Positions 53,499 through 62,018 of a stretch of 63,122 nt of DNA are shown piece by piece. Both the position numbers and the translations under genes were made by a program. How positions within the stretch are numbered: position 1 is the first letter of the stretch; each line of letters opens with the position of its first letter. This DNA comes from Rhodanobacteraceae bacterium (lineage in GTDB: Bacteria > Pseudomonadota > Gammaproteobacteria > Xanthomonadales > SZUA-5). The DNA lies in the NCBI GenBank assembly GCA_016717705.1, contig JADKFD010000049.1, positions 1 through 63,122 of the forward strand. The letters run 5' to 3'. The notes beneath the pieces are model-generated. The model was given only the letters and a program-made list of their open reading frames with translations, ran no database searches and was not told where the DNA came from.

Positions 53499-54815
53499 AT
53501 GAACTTCAAGAAATCGATCGGACTGCTGCTGCTTGCAATGACTTTTGCAGGCAGCGCGTATGCGCAGAACCCGGCTGTAGACCAACTGACCCAATTTGCC
53601 GAAACCGAACCGCAGCAAGCGAACGCCACGGCGATCGGCGTGCTGTGCTTTCCCGGCAATCGCCTGACGGCGCGACTGCAGGACGACTGCAACAACCTGG
53701 TCGGCAATGCTTTCGTGGCCGATCCCGACACCGACACCGCCGTGCACACCGCGCTGCGCAGCATTACCGCGGACAATGCCACCATTCCGATCGACCGCTC
53801 GGGCCTCGGCAAGTTGAACCGGCTGCCGAATGCGCCCTCGGCGACCGGCCCCGGCTGGGCCGCGCTGCTCAGCGCGGATGAGTCGATGGTCGCGCTCAAC
53901 ATTGCCGGCGACGGCAGCGCTGGCAGCGATTGGTCGATGTACATCAATGCGCGTTTCAACAACGACTCCCGCGACGCCAGCAGCAACGAGGACAGTTTCG
54001 ACAGCGACGGCAACGCGGTCACCGTCGGCTTTGACCTGCGCACCAGCGCTGCCACGCATGTCGGCGCCGCCGTGGTCTACGGCACCAGCAACCTCGACTT
54101 CGGCGACAACTCCGGATCGCTCGACGCTACCGATGTGGGCTTCGAGCTGTACGCCGGCTGGCAAGGCGCAAGCGGGCTCTATCTGGACTCGCTGCTGTCC
54201 TTCAACAGCCGCGACCACGAGCAGGTTCGCCGAATCAACTATGGACTCGGTGCCAACACCGTGAATCAGGCTTTCGACGCCCAGTTCGACGCCGACGAAC
54301 GCCTCCTGGCGCTCACCGCCGGCTATCAGTTCTCCAGCGGCGCCGCCAGTTTCGATCCCTACGCGCGCATCGAGTTCGTCGACGCCCAGAGCGATGGCTA
54401 TGCCGAACGTTCGCGCGCGCCGACCTCGGCTGGTGGCGGCTGGGCGCTGCTGGTGGACGAAATGGAGGAGACCTTCACGCGTGGTGTCATCGGTTTGCGC
54501 GCCGCCTATGCGATCAGCGCGAGCAACGGGGTCTACGTGCCGTTCTTCGACTTGTCCTGGATCGGCGTCTCCGGTGTCGATGCCAACGCCGCGCGCGTGC
54601 GTTATGCCGGCGATCTCTCCGCCAACGTCAACGCCGCCCCGGTGGACTTCTTCATGGTTGCCGACGATGAGGACGACAGCTACGGCAGCGCCGCCCTCGG
54701 CCTGAGCGCTCAATGGGCCAACGGCTGGTCCGGCTTCTTGAGCTACCGCGCGAATTTCTCCGAGGATCTCTACGACCGCGACGAGGTCAACCTCGGCCTG
54801 CGCATGGAGTTCTAG
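53499..54815 (+). CDS. Autotransporter beta-barrel domain protein
   Basis: A 438-residue exported protein from ATG 53499 (GGAGG site), MNFKKSIGLLLLAMTFAGSA, cleavage near AYAQN. Residues ~170-438 form amphipathic beta strands with GFDLRTSAATHVGAAVVYG, GFELYAGWQGASGLYLDSLL and a last strand DRDEVNLGLRMEF ending in Phe, the BAM signal. This is a typical autotransporter-type barrel. The passenger (residues 22-165) is short, with two Cys (GVLCFPGN; QDDCNNLVG). No protease or adhesin motif is seen. Surface role unknown. Confidence 0.85.
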   Translation: MNFKKSIGLLLLAMTFAGSAYAQNPAVDQLTQFAETEPQQANATAIGVLCFPGNRLTARLQDDCNNLVGNAFVADPDTDTAVHTALRSITADNATIPIDRSGLGKLNRLPNAPSATGPGWAALLSADESMVALNIAGDGSAGSDWSMYINARFNNDSRDASSNEDSFDSDGNAVTVGFDLRTSAATHVGAAVVYGTSNLDFGDNSGSLDATDVGFELYAGWQGASGLYLDSLLSFNSRDHEQVRRINYGLGANTVNQAFDAQFDADERLLALTAGYQFSSGAASFDPYARIEFVDAQSDGYAERSRAPTSAGGGWALLVDEMEETFTRGVIGLRAAYAISASNGVYVPFFDLSWIGVSGVDANAARVRYAGDLSANVNAAPVDFFMVADDEDDSYGSAALGLSAQWANGWSGFLSYRANFSEDLYDRDEVNLGLRMEF

Positions 54816-54882
54816 GCAGCCAGGCCAAGCGGCCGCGGTCAGTTGGCGCTGATCGCGGCCGCGCAACGCCGGCCGCTGCGGC

Positions 54883-55518
54883 CTAGTTCTGCCGCCGCCC
54901 CGCGGCCGCTTCGATGCCCAATTCGTCGCAGATGTGCACCAGATGCGCCAGCGAGCGCCCACCTTGGCCATCACCCGGCCGCGGTGCACCTTGACGGTCT
55001 TCTCCGCGATGCCGAGATCATAGGCAATCTGCTTGTTCAGACGTCCGGCGATGACATGCGCCAGGACCTCCCGCTCGCGCGCCGACAGCTTGCCAAAGCG
55101 CCCCTGGATCTCGGCCAGGCGTCCGTCGTGGACGTAGCGCTCTCGATGCAGCGCAATCGCCTTGTCGATTACCGGCAGCAACAACTCCGCATCGATGGGC
55201 TTCTCCGGAAATCCACCGCACCGCGCTTCATCGCCTGCACACTCAGCGGCACATTGCCGACGCCGGTGAGGTAAATGACCGGAAAGCTGAGCCCCATCTC
55301 ACTCAGGTGCAAGTGCAGTTCCGGGCCGCTCATGCCGGGCATGTTGACATCAGCAAGATGCGCCCGACGCCCTCGGTCGGTACATGCGCCAGAAACTGGG
55401 CTGCATCGGTGAAAGTCTGCGGCTGCAGCCCGACCGAACGCAAGTCGCGCCAGACCCGCGCAAACCTGGGCTTCGTCGTCGATGATGTAGACCGTGGCCT
55501 GGGGCGTATCAGATGCAT
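54883..55518 (-). pseudogene. FixJ/NarL-type response regulator (about four frameshifts)
   Basis: Pieces in order on the minus strand: SDTPQATVYIIDDEAQVCAG (receiver start, acidic pair); RSVGLQPQTFTDAAQFLAHV; DVNMPGMSGPELHLHLSEMG (phospho-acceptor Asp) and PVIYLTGVGNVPLSVQAMKR (switch Thr), GAVDF; LLPVIDKAIALHRERYVHDG (linker); KLSAREREVLAHVIAGRLNK, QIAYDLGIAEKTVKVHRGRV (LuxR HTH); then SLAHLVHICDELGIEAAAGR to a stop at 54883-54885. Each junction changes frame. The order and spacing match FixJ/StyR regulators, so the ancestral gene is clear. No partner kinase is visible. Start approximate. Confidence 0.75.
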
Positions 55519-55783
55519 CCCGCAGCGCTGCAGAGGTCGCGATTCTACATGGACCGGGTCTTGCTTGAGCGCCGTGCCGGGATCGCGGCGGCCCGACGCG
55601 TCCTCGACACGATTGCGCGTGCCCGATGCGCAGCCATTCAGCGGCACCGGCCGCCTGGTTGATCGGCATCAACGCGGAGCATGTCGGCAGGGTGTTCCAT
55701 AGCAGTTGCCGGAACGCGGCGACGGATCAGGAGCGCAGCATGCCCTAGGATCTTCGATCGCAGGGAGCCAACGCACGATCGGC

Positions 55784-55979
55784 GTGCTGGATATCGCCGA
55801 GTTTGCGATGTTTCAGGAACTGATGCGGCAGCCCGAACTCGACAAGCAAGATTCCGCAGCTGGATGCCAGCGCCATCAAGCGTCTGGAGTCGATCGGCGC
55901 CTCCGACAATCTGCGGCTCATCGTGCGTCAGGTTGCCGACAGCGGAGCCGATCTCGACCTCGGTTGGGAACTGTCCTAG
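55784..55979 (+). CDS. Possible small protein (one frameshift)
   Basis: Reads VLDIAEFAMFQELMRQPELD, KQ, then in the next frame IPQLDASAIKRLESIGASDN, LRLIVRQVADSGADLDLGWE, LS and a stop at 55977-55979. One extra base near 55853 explains the break. The helical, charged text on both sides looks coding, but no family is recognised. It ends 16 bp before the host-attachment-like gene, so they may be co-transcribed. Confidence 0.4.
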
Positions 55980-55995
55980 TCCCAAGGAGAGCACC

Positions 55996-56430
55996 ATGAA
56001 GACCTGGATCCTGGTGGCCGACAGCGCACGCGCTCGCGTGTTCGAAGTCGGCGCAAAGGACGGATTGCTGTTCGAAGTCGGCGGTTACGCCAATCCGGAG
56101 GCACACAGCAAACCCAGCGACATCGGACGCGACAAGCCACCGCGAGCACAGGAGAGCGCGTCCCCTGCCCGCCATGCGCTGGAACCGCACACCGACCCGC
56201 ACGACAAACCGGCGCTCAAGTTCGCCCACGGCCTGGCCGAGATTCTCGAGCAGGGGCGTGTCGAGCACAGCTACGGACGCTTGGTGCTGGCGGCGCCGCC
56301 GCGCTTCCTGGGCCAGCTCAACCAAGCCCTGGGTCAGCAAGTGTCCAAACTGGTAGCCAAGACCATCAGCAAGGACTACAGCCGCGCCAGCTCCTCCGAA
56401 ATCAGCGCGATGCTGGATGCGCACGACTGA
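55996..56430 (+). CDS. Host attachment protein family (Host_attach) protein
   Basis: A 144-residue protein from ATG 55996 (AAGGAG site), MKTWILVADSARARVFEVGA. WILVADSARARVFE at the start, HALEPHTDPHDKPALKFAHG near residue 60, LAEILEQGRVEHSYGRLVLA, AAPPRFLGQLNQALGQQVSK near 95 and ISKDYSRASSSEISAML at the end are the pattern of the 'host attachment protein' family. The name derives from plant-associated bacteria; biochemical function is not established. Mostly stand-alone. Confidence 0.85.
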   Translation: MKTWILVADSARARVFEVGAKDGLLFEVGGYANPEAHSKPSDIGRDKPPRAQESASPARHALEPHTDPHDKPALKFAHGLAEILEQGRVEHSYGRLVLAAPPRFLGQLNQALGQQVSKLVAKTISKDYSRASSSEISAMLDAHD

Positions 56431-56504
56431 GGTTTGCCGGCAAGCGAGAACCCTGGCAGGGCGAGGTTTTCGTCGCGACCGCCATTCGGGAATCTGCCGC
56501 GTCC

Positions 56505-57426
56505 TCAGTCGCGACGTCCACGTCGCTCCCCTACAATGCAGCGGGCGTCGAATCGAGGGCGCCGTTCGCTCCACAGCAGATACAAGCCGCCAGCGACGAC
56601 GATGGCGGCGCCCAGCTATCCACGATCGGCTGCGGCGGCACTGCGCCAGAACAGCCAGTCGAGGCCGAGGCCCCAGGCCAGCGCGGTGTATTCGAAGGGT
56701 GCGATCAACGAGGCCTGACCGCGCTTGAAGGCGTCGGTCACGGCGTATTGGCCGATCGAACCGGTCACCGCAATTGCCAGCAGCGTCCAGGCGTGCGCGC
56801 CTTGCACCGGGCGCCAGTCGCTGCCGGTCAGCGCGTGTGGCACCGAAGGCAACCGCAACCATCAGCCGGAACACCATCGACACCGAGCTGTCGCTGCGAC
56901 CCAGCACGCGCGCGTGATCGCGCTGATCGCGTAGCACAGGGTCGAACCGAGGACCGCCATGCCGCCGAGCGAGAGCATCTGCGTGCCGCTCGGGCGCAGC
57001 ACCACCAGCACGCCGACCAGGCCTTTGACGATCGCCCACCAGCGATTGGCGCCGACGCGCTCGCCGAGCAGCGGCGCGGCAAGCGCGGTGATCAGGCAAC
57101 TGCGCCACGAAGAAAGATCAGGTAGGCCTCCGACAACGGCAGGTGCGCAAGCCATAGGCAAAGCTGGCCAGCATGGCAATGCCGATGGCGCCGCGCAGTA
57201 GATGCAGCGACCAGCGCACCTGGAACAATCGCGCCCGGCTGCCGAGCACTGCCGCCCACACGATCACCACCGGCAGCGAGGCATAGCCGCGCAGAGCCGC
57301 CACCTGGGTGGCCGGATAGTGCGGCGTCAGCTGTTTCAGCGCCGCGTCCATCAGCGCAAAGGCGCCGACCGCAATCACCATCATGACGATGCCGCGCAGA
57401 TTCTCGGCGCGCTGTTCGGGGTTCAT
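56505..57426 (-). pseudogene. DMT superfamily (EamA) transporter, several frameshifts
   Basis: From ATG 57426: MNPEQRAENLRGIVMMVIAV, GAFALMDAALKQLTPHYPAT, QVAALRGYASLPVVIVWAAV, HLLRGAIGIAMLASFAYGL; then in other frames LPLSEAYLIFL, LITALAAPLLGERVGANRWW, GLVGVLVVLRPSGTQMLSLG, LGSTLCYAISAI, RSDSSVSMVFRLMVAVAF, LLAIAVTGSIGQYAVTDAFK, RGQASLIAPFEYTALAWGLG and GAAIVVAGGLYLLWSERRP. These are ten membrane segments in two EamA halves. At least four frame changes and one TAG are needed. The 3' end runs into a REP-like element (56509-56535). Confidence 0.75.
56509..56535. repeat. REP-like half element (GCGACGTCCACGTCGC type)
   Basis: TCGCGACGTCCACGTCGCTC followed by CCCTACA, one unit of the same subtype as 20431-20503 and 60820-60885, overlapping the 3' end of the DMT transporter gene. 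Confidence 0.7.
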
Positions 57427-57576
57427 CGGCCTGGTGCTGGGGTGGTCGGGCCGCGCAGCATAGCGGGCCCAAGCCAATGGCGCGCAGCAGCGACAGCCGA
57501 TGGAAACCGCCGGATTTCGCCGCCAGGGACGACCAGGACTCACCAAACATCACCCAAGTATCTGATCATAGGGCAT

Positions 57577-58918
57577 TTAGGCAGCCTTTTCGGCGAGTAC
57601 AAAGCCGAACTGCGCGGCCTTTCGTCGCTTCTGGCGTAGCTGTTTGTCGCGATGCTCCGACTCGAAGCGGTCGATGCCGTATTCGACGTAGGCCTTTCCC
57701 TAGTGAGCATGGCGTAGATCAGTCGCGCCAGCTGATGCGCTGTGGCTTTAACGGCGCAGGCTTTGGGCATTCGGGCCAGTCGTGCGCGGTGCGCCGCACC
57801 AATGAAAGTGTCGCTGTTGCGCGCATTCACTGCTGCCCGCTTCAGGCCTCGCCAACACGATTGACCGCCGGCATCGGCGCACGGCCCCAGCGCGCTTGCC
57901 ACCACTGATCCGCGTTCCTGGCGCCAGGTTCGTCCAGGCGCAGAAGTGTTCTGAGGTGGGAAAGCGCGAGAGGTCCGGGCCGACCTCGGTGAAGATCACC
58001 AGCGCCGTGTCGACCTCGATGGTCGGAATCGCCGTCAGGTCCACGCCCATCGCCTGGAACAGCGCTGTGCGCATGTCGCTCTGCTGTTCTGCCGTATGCG
58101 CGCTTGGTCTTGCGCGCCTTGGTTCGTAGCTCCGGCGGTGGATCCGGCGGGTGCTGCGGGCAGCGACCGCCTGCGCAATTTCGGCGTCGCATTCGGCGAT
58201 ATGCGCCTGGACCAGATCGTACGTCGCCACCGCCTGCTTCAACGCCAGCAGGTGCTCGTCCCGCCACGTACCCACCAGGCTCTTGGCGATCACTTCAGGA
58301 CTGGTCCGCACGCGACGGTCGCACAGTGCCGCCAGCATCGCGCCATCGCGCTCGCCGGCCACGATGGCGCGGATGATCGCCAGGCCGCTCTTGCCCGATA
58401 GATCGGCCAGCAATCGACCCAACTGCACGTTCATCTGCACCAGCGCCTTGTCCATGTGCTGCACGGGCGCTGACCATCGCGGATCAGGCGCGCGCGCAAA
58501 CGCACTACCGCTCGGACTGCGCACAGCGCATCGGCCGGCCGGAACAACCCGACAGCAGACCGAACATCATCATCTGCTGAATCCACTGGCAATCGCGCAC
58601 GTCCGACTTGCGCGCGGCGGCACGCTTGGTCTGCCGTCCATTGACCAGGATCACCTCGAATCCGAGTCGATCCAGCACTTCGAACAGCGGGATCCAGTAA
58701 ACCCCGGTCGCCTCCATCGCCACCTGACGGATTTTGCAGGACTTCAACCAATCCCCCAACGCCGACAGATCCTCGGTGAACGCGGCAAACGACCGAATCG
58801 GTTGCGCATCTCGATCAGCCGGCACGCACACATAGTGCTCGCGAGATCCGATATCGACCCCCGCCGAGTCCGGATACACCACTGACAACACCTGCCTGGG
58901 TTCCTGCTTGCGCTTCAT
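57577..58918 (-). pseudogene. IS110-family transposase, several frameshifts
   Basis: From ATG 58918 (GGAGGAG site): MKRKQEPRQVLSVVYPDSAG, VDIGSREHYVCVPADRDAQP, then KSCKIRQVAMEATGVYWIPL, FEVLDRLGFEVILVNGRQTK and SDVRDCQWIQQMMMFGLLSG: the DEDD-type RuvC-like N-terminal half. The C-terminal half appears as IPTIEVDTALVIFTEVGPDL, SRFPTSEHFCAWTNLAPGTR, ISGGKR (helix-hairpin and catalytic-Ser transposase_20 region) and LARLIYAMLTR, ending AEKAA at 57577. Multiple frame changes lie between (about 58500, 58100, 57860, 57700). As sequenced it is inactive; error remains possible. Confidence 0.85.
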
Positions 58919-59216
58919 CGCACGCTCCTCCAACATGGGAATTGAGCGCTGGGTCAGGCCTCGGCTGAAGTTCAATCTCACACGAGGTCGCGACAGCAGT
59001 GACGCTGTCGGCCATCAATGTAATCGAAGCCGATCAAGGCCCAGGCCAAACTCTCACGCGGGCAGCGAGCACCAGTGCGGCGACGGCCTGGGCCCCAGCG
59101 CTCACCGCCTTTTACTCCCGAGCGGAGCGAGTACCACCTCCAGTTTGATGCGCGAATAAGCGCACCGACAGGGGCGACCGGGACTCTCACCGAACATCAC
59201 GTAACCGATTGAAAGT
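58919..59216 (-). ncRNA. Candidate IS110 left-end non-coding region (bridge-RNA position)
   Basis: The ~300 bp upstream of the transposase start carry no gene but contain stem-forming blocks, for example CGACAGCAGTGACGCTGTCG near 58988, and TACTCCCGAGCGGAGCGAGTA near 59112. In classical IS110 elements the bridge RNA that pairs with target and donor DNA is encoded between the left end and the transposase start. Position and length fit; the RNA boundaries and loops are not determined. A block near 59170-59200 resembles the sequence at the other flank (57526-57554). Confidence 0.45.
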
Positions 59217-59289
59217 AGGTCACGTTGGCCGCAGGCCTACGTGACATCGAAGTACCCGTCACGTAGCCCGCAACGCGGGCAACGTGACC
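59217..59289. repeat. AGGTCACGTTG inverted element
   Basis: Ends AGGTCACGTTG and CAACGTGACC with inner CCTACGTGAC / GTCACGTAG. Related to 29400-29479. It abuts the probable end of the IS110 element, consistent with insertion near a REP-like target. Confidence 0.75.
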
Positions 59290-59379
59290 ATCGCGCGGTT
59301 CGTTGCGCGAACGAACAAGCGCACCGCCAAAGGGCGACCACACTCCTCGGCTAACCAGTGCGCTGCCGGCCACCTGCGT

Positions 59380-59639
59380 TCAGCGGGTGGGATCGACCTG
59401 CGGGATCAGCTCGGCAGGTGGAAACTGCACGTGGTAGCCGATGGATTCGAGGTTCTGCAGCACCAGGCGCGCATCTTCGCGCGCCAGCTTGCGCTGCGCG
59501 GTCAACTCAAAACGCAGCACCTCGTTGAGTGCACCGAGGCCCTGTTGCAGGGCCGTCGGCGTTTCTTCAGGCCTTCGGGATCGGCGACGTAGACGAAAGT
59601 CTCTGGGCGACGGGCGCTCTGTAAAGACGATGCAGGCAT
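59380..59639 (-). CDS. Small hypothetical protein (one frameshift)
   Basis: From ATG 59639: MPASSLQSARRPETFVYVAD, PEGLKK; after a frame change near 59565 it continues TPTALQQGLGALNEVLRFEL, TAQRKLAREDARLVLQNLES, IGYHVQFPPAELIPQVDPTR to a stop at 59380. About 85 residues. No recognised domain; last gene of the leftward operon on this side. Confidence is limited because the start part is short. Confidence 0.4.
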
Positions 59640-59670
59640 GAGATCGATCCACTTGGACGAGGTGGCAACG

Positions 59671-59742
59671 GGATCGCCGGGTTGCTCGGCGCTCTGCGAA
59701 GCGCGCCAGACGCAAAGACGCCGACTGCGAATTCGGCGATCC
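59671..59742. repeat. GGATCGCCGG inverted element
   Basis: GGATCGCCGGGTTGCTCGGCG and, inverted, CGCCGACTGCGAATTCGGCG with ATCC: a diverged relative of 39537-39602, between the small gene and the LAB_N gene. Confidence 0.6.
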
Positions 59743-59750
59743 CGGATGGA

Positions 59751-60052
59751 TCAGTGCTGCGCCCGGTCCCGATGCCAGCCGAAGTGCACGATCTCCAGAT
59801 ACAGGCTGTATCCGGCGGTGAACATCGGAAACAGGTTCTGCAGCACGCCACGAGTCCTGCTTGGCCGAGAACAGGAGTAGCTCCAGGGTCATCATGCTGC
59901 CGACCACGCTCATGCCAGAACACGCGCGGGATCACCGGTTTGCCGGCGCGCTTGGAGGCGATGAGCTGCACGACCCAGCGACCGCCAGGCATCAACGCGC
60001 CAGTATAGCCGATCAGCTTCCACCAGGTGACGTGCAGCCCGGTCCATTCCAT
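59751..60052 (-). CDS. Lipid A biosynthesis N-terminal (LAB_N) domain protein (frameshifted)
   Basis: From ATG 60052: MEWTGLHVTWWKLIGYTGAL, MPGGRWVVQLIASKRAGKPV, IPRVFWH; then in other frames MSVVGSMMTLELLLFSAKQD, VLQNLFPMFTAGYSLYLEIV, HFGW to a stop at 59751. The RWVVQ.IAS.RAGKPVIPRVFWH segment is the LAB_N hallmark (small three-helix membrane proteins, COG3952). Two frame changes (near 59910 and 59850). It follows a family 2 glycosyltransferase by 18 bp, a pairing common in lipid-linked sugar or lipid A modification operons. Confidence 0.7.
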
Positions 60053-60070
60053 CCACAACCAGTTCTTCGT

Positions 60071-60806
60071 TCACGACTCGAACTCGTCCACAGCGGTGAG
60101 CTTGCTGCGCTGGATCACCAGGCGACGCCACGCAGACCTTCAACCCGACCCAGGCGCGGCCGGTGCCGTACTTGGACTTGCCAGCAGTGCGTTCGCGATG
60201 GTTGACCGGCACGCTGACCGACCTACCAGCCGGCGCGGCTTGACCAGTGCCGGCGGGTAACGATGCTGTGATCGAAATACGGAAGATCGAGGAAGACTGC
60301 CCGTTCGAACGCTTCGGCCCTACAACCGGTGTCGGGGTTTCATCGCGCAGCAGGCGCGAGGACCCGGATAGCGTTGGCAATTTTCGAGGCCCAGCGCTTG
60401 CTGCCGCTGTCCTTGCGCTGCACGCGCCAGCCCGCGTAGAGCTTCACTCGGGCGTCGCCGGCATCGCGCGCAAGCAGCAGTTTCGGGATGTCCGCCGGGT
60501 CGTTCTGGCCATCGCCGTCGAGCGTGGCGATCCACGCCGCGCGCGCCGCCTTGACGCCCGTGCGCACCGCCGTGCTCTGCCCGCTCTGGCGCTGGTGGGC
60601 CTGGAACACGCGCAAGCGCGGATCTGTTTGCGCAGGCTGCGCAACACGCTCAGCGTATCGTCACGACTGCAATCGTCGACGAACAGCGCCTCCCATTCGA
60701 TGTTCAGCGGCGTCAGCGCCGCTTCGATCTCGAGCAGCAAGGAGGTCACGTTGTCGCGCTCGTTGTGCACGGGAACGACGACGGACAGTTTCGGTTCGGT
60801 GGTCAT
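60071..60806 (-). CDS. Family 2 glycosyltransferase, dolichyl-phosphate-mannose-synthase-like (frameshifted)
   Basis: From ATG 60806: MTTEPKLSVVVPVHNERDNV, TSLLLEIEAALTPLNIEWEA, LFVDDCSRDDTLSVLRSL (GT-A start, DDxS); then in another frame RVFQAHQRQSGQSTAVRTGV, KAARAAWIATLDGDGQNDPA (DxD-type), DIPKLLLARDAG; later SVSVPVNHRERTAGKSKYGT, GRAWVGLK and a C-terminus LTAVDEFES ending at 60071. Frame changes near 60610, 60360 and 60150. It transfers a sugar to a polyprenyl-phosphate-type carrier in this family; the true substrate is unknown. Confidence 0.72.
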
Positions 60807-60819
60807 CGGTGGATGCTTG

Positions 60820-60885
60820 GTAGGAGCGACGTGTACGTCGCGATGCTGTTGAATCTGACGGTCGCGACGTGCACGTCGCTCCTAC
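60820..60885. repeat. REP-like element (GCGACGTGTACGTCGC type) supplying a stop codon
   Basis: GTAGGAGCGACGTGTACGTC and the inverted GCGACGTGCACGTCGCTCCT end to end. On the minus strand its first TAG is the stop of the epimerase gene. Confidence 0.85.
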
Positions 60886-61838
60886 GATGGCCAGGAATAC
60901 TGCCGACACCACTCCACCAGCGGCGGCACGCCAGCCTCGATGGAGGTGCTCGGGGCGTAGCCGAAGGCGGCGCGCGCGGCGCTGACGTCGGCAAAGGTCT
61001 CCAGCATGTCGCCGCTCTGCATCTCGCGGTACTCGCGCAACGCCAGGCGCCCGGCGGCGATCTCGCTCAATTCGATGAAACGCATGAGGTCGACCGGTTC
61101 GCCGCGGCCGAGATTGTAAACCTGGTAGGGCGTCGCGCCGGTGGCCGCGGGCGCGTGGTCGAGCGCGCCAAGCACGCCGGCGACGATATCGTCGACATGG
61201 GTAAAATCGCCATCAGCCGTGGATTTGAACACCTGGATCGGCCGCCCTTCAATTGCGCGTGCAAACAGCAGCGGCGCCATGTCCGGCCGCCCCCCCACGG
61301 TCAGTACACGGTGGAAACGCAGCGCGGTGACCGGCATAGCCGGTACAGATGGGCATAACTGTACACCATCAGCTCGTTAGCGCCCTTGGTCGCCACGCAT
61401 ACAGCGACAGCGGCTTGACGCATCCACGCGGAAGGGTTGCGCAGTTCTGACCGTACGGGCTGGAGGTGCTGGCGCACACCAGATGCTCGACGCCGCCGTG
61501 GCGCGGGCCTCAGGTTTCGACGAAACCGACGGGTTGCTGTGCACGCCAGGCGCGCGGCGCCTGGATCGAATAGCGCACGCCGGCCTGGGCCGCCAGGTGC
61601 ACCGCGCGGGTCGGCGGGTGTTCGCGCCAGATGCGCTCCAGCAGCGCGCCATCGCAGATACCGCCGGCGACCAGTTCGAGAAGTCGGCTCCGGCGCCCAG
61701 CGCGCGCGCGGTCGCGCTTCAGGGCCCGGCACATAGTAGTCGTTGATTGTCAGTCGAGCACGCGCTCGCCGCGCCGCCAGGCGCGGGCAACAAGCACGCG
61801 ATGAATCCGGCGGCCCCGGTAACAGCACGGCCGGTCAT
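60882..61838 (-). pseudogene. NAD-dependent sugar epimerase/dehydratase (UDP-glucuronate epimerase-like), several frameshifts
   Basis: From ATG 61838: MTGRAVTGAAGFIA (Rossmann GxxGxxG, frame lost after it); RAVHLAAQAGVRYSIQAPRA (AAQAGVRYS) in another frame; then, intact from ~61337, VTALRFHRVLTVGGRPDMAP, LLFARAIEGRPIQVFKSTAD, GDFTHVDDIVAGVLGALDHA, YQVYNLGRGEPVDLMRFIEL, MLETFADVSAARAAFGYAPS to the stop in the REP at 60882. AAQAGVRYS and D-FTHVDDIV are typical of UDP-GlcA 4-epimerases. At least three frame changes; the Tyr-x-x-x-Lys region is in the damaged part. First gene of the leftward glycan operon. Confidence 0.72.
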
Positions 61839-62018
61839 GGCAGGGCAGTCGACGGCGGAATCCAGGGGCGCGAAGCGTAGCGGAAAGGGCTGGAAGGCAT
61901 CCACCCGGCGCAACCGGCGCGGGCGCAGCTGGCGTTCAGCGCCAGCCCAGCACCGCTGCGGTCCGGCGCTGGTATCCTGTGCCGATCAATCCGTCAGAGC
62001 CGCCCGGTCGGGGCAAGC

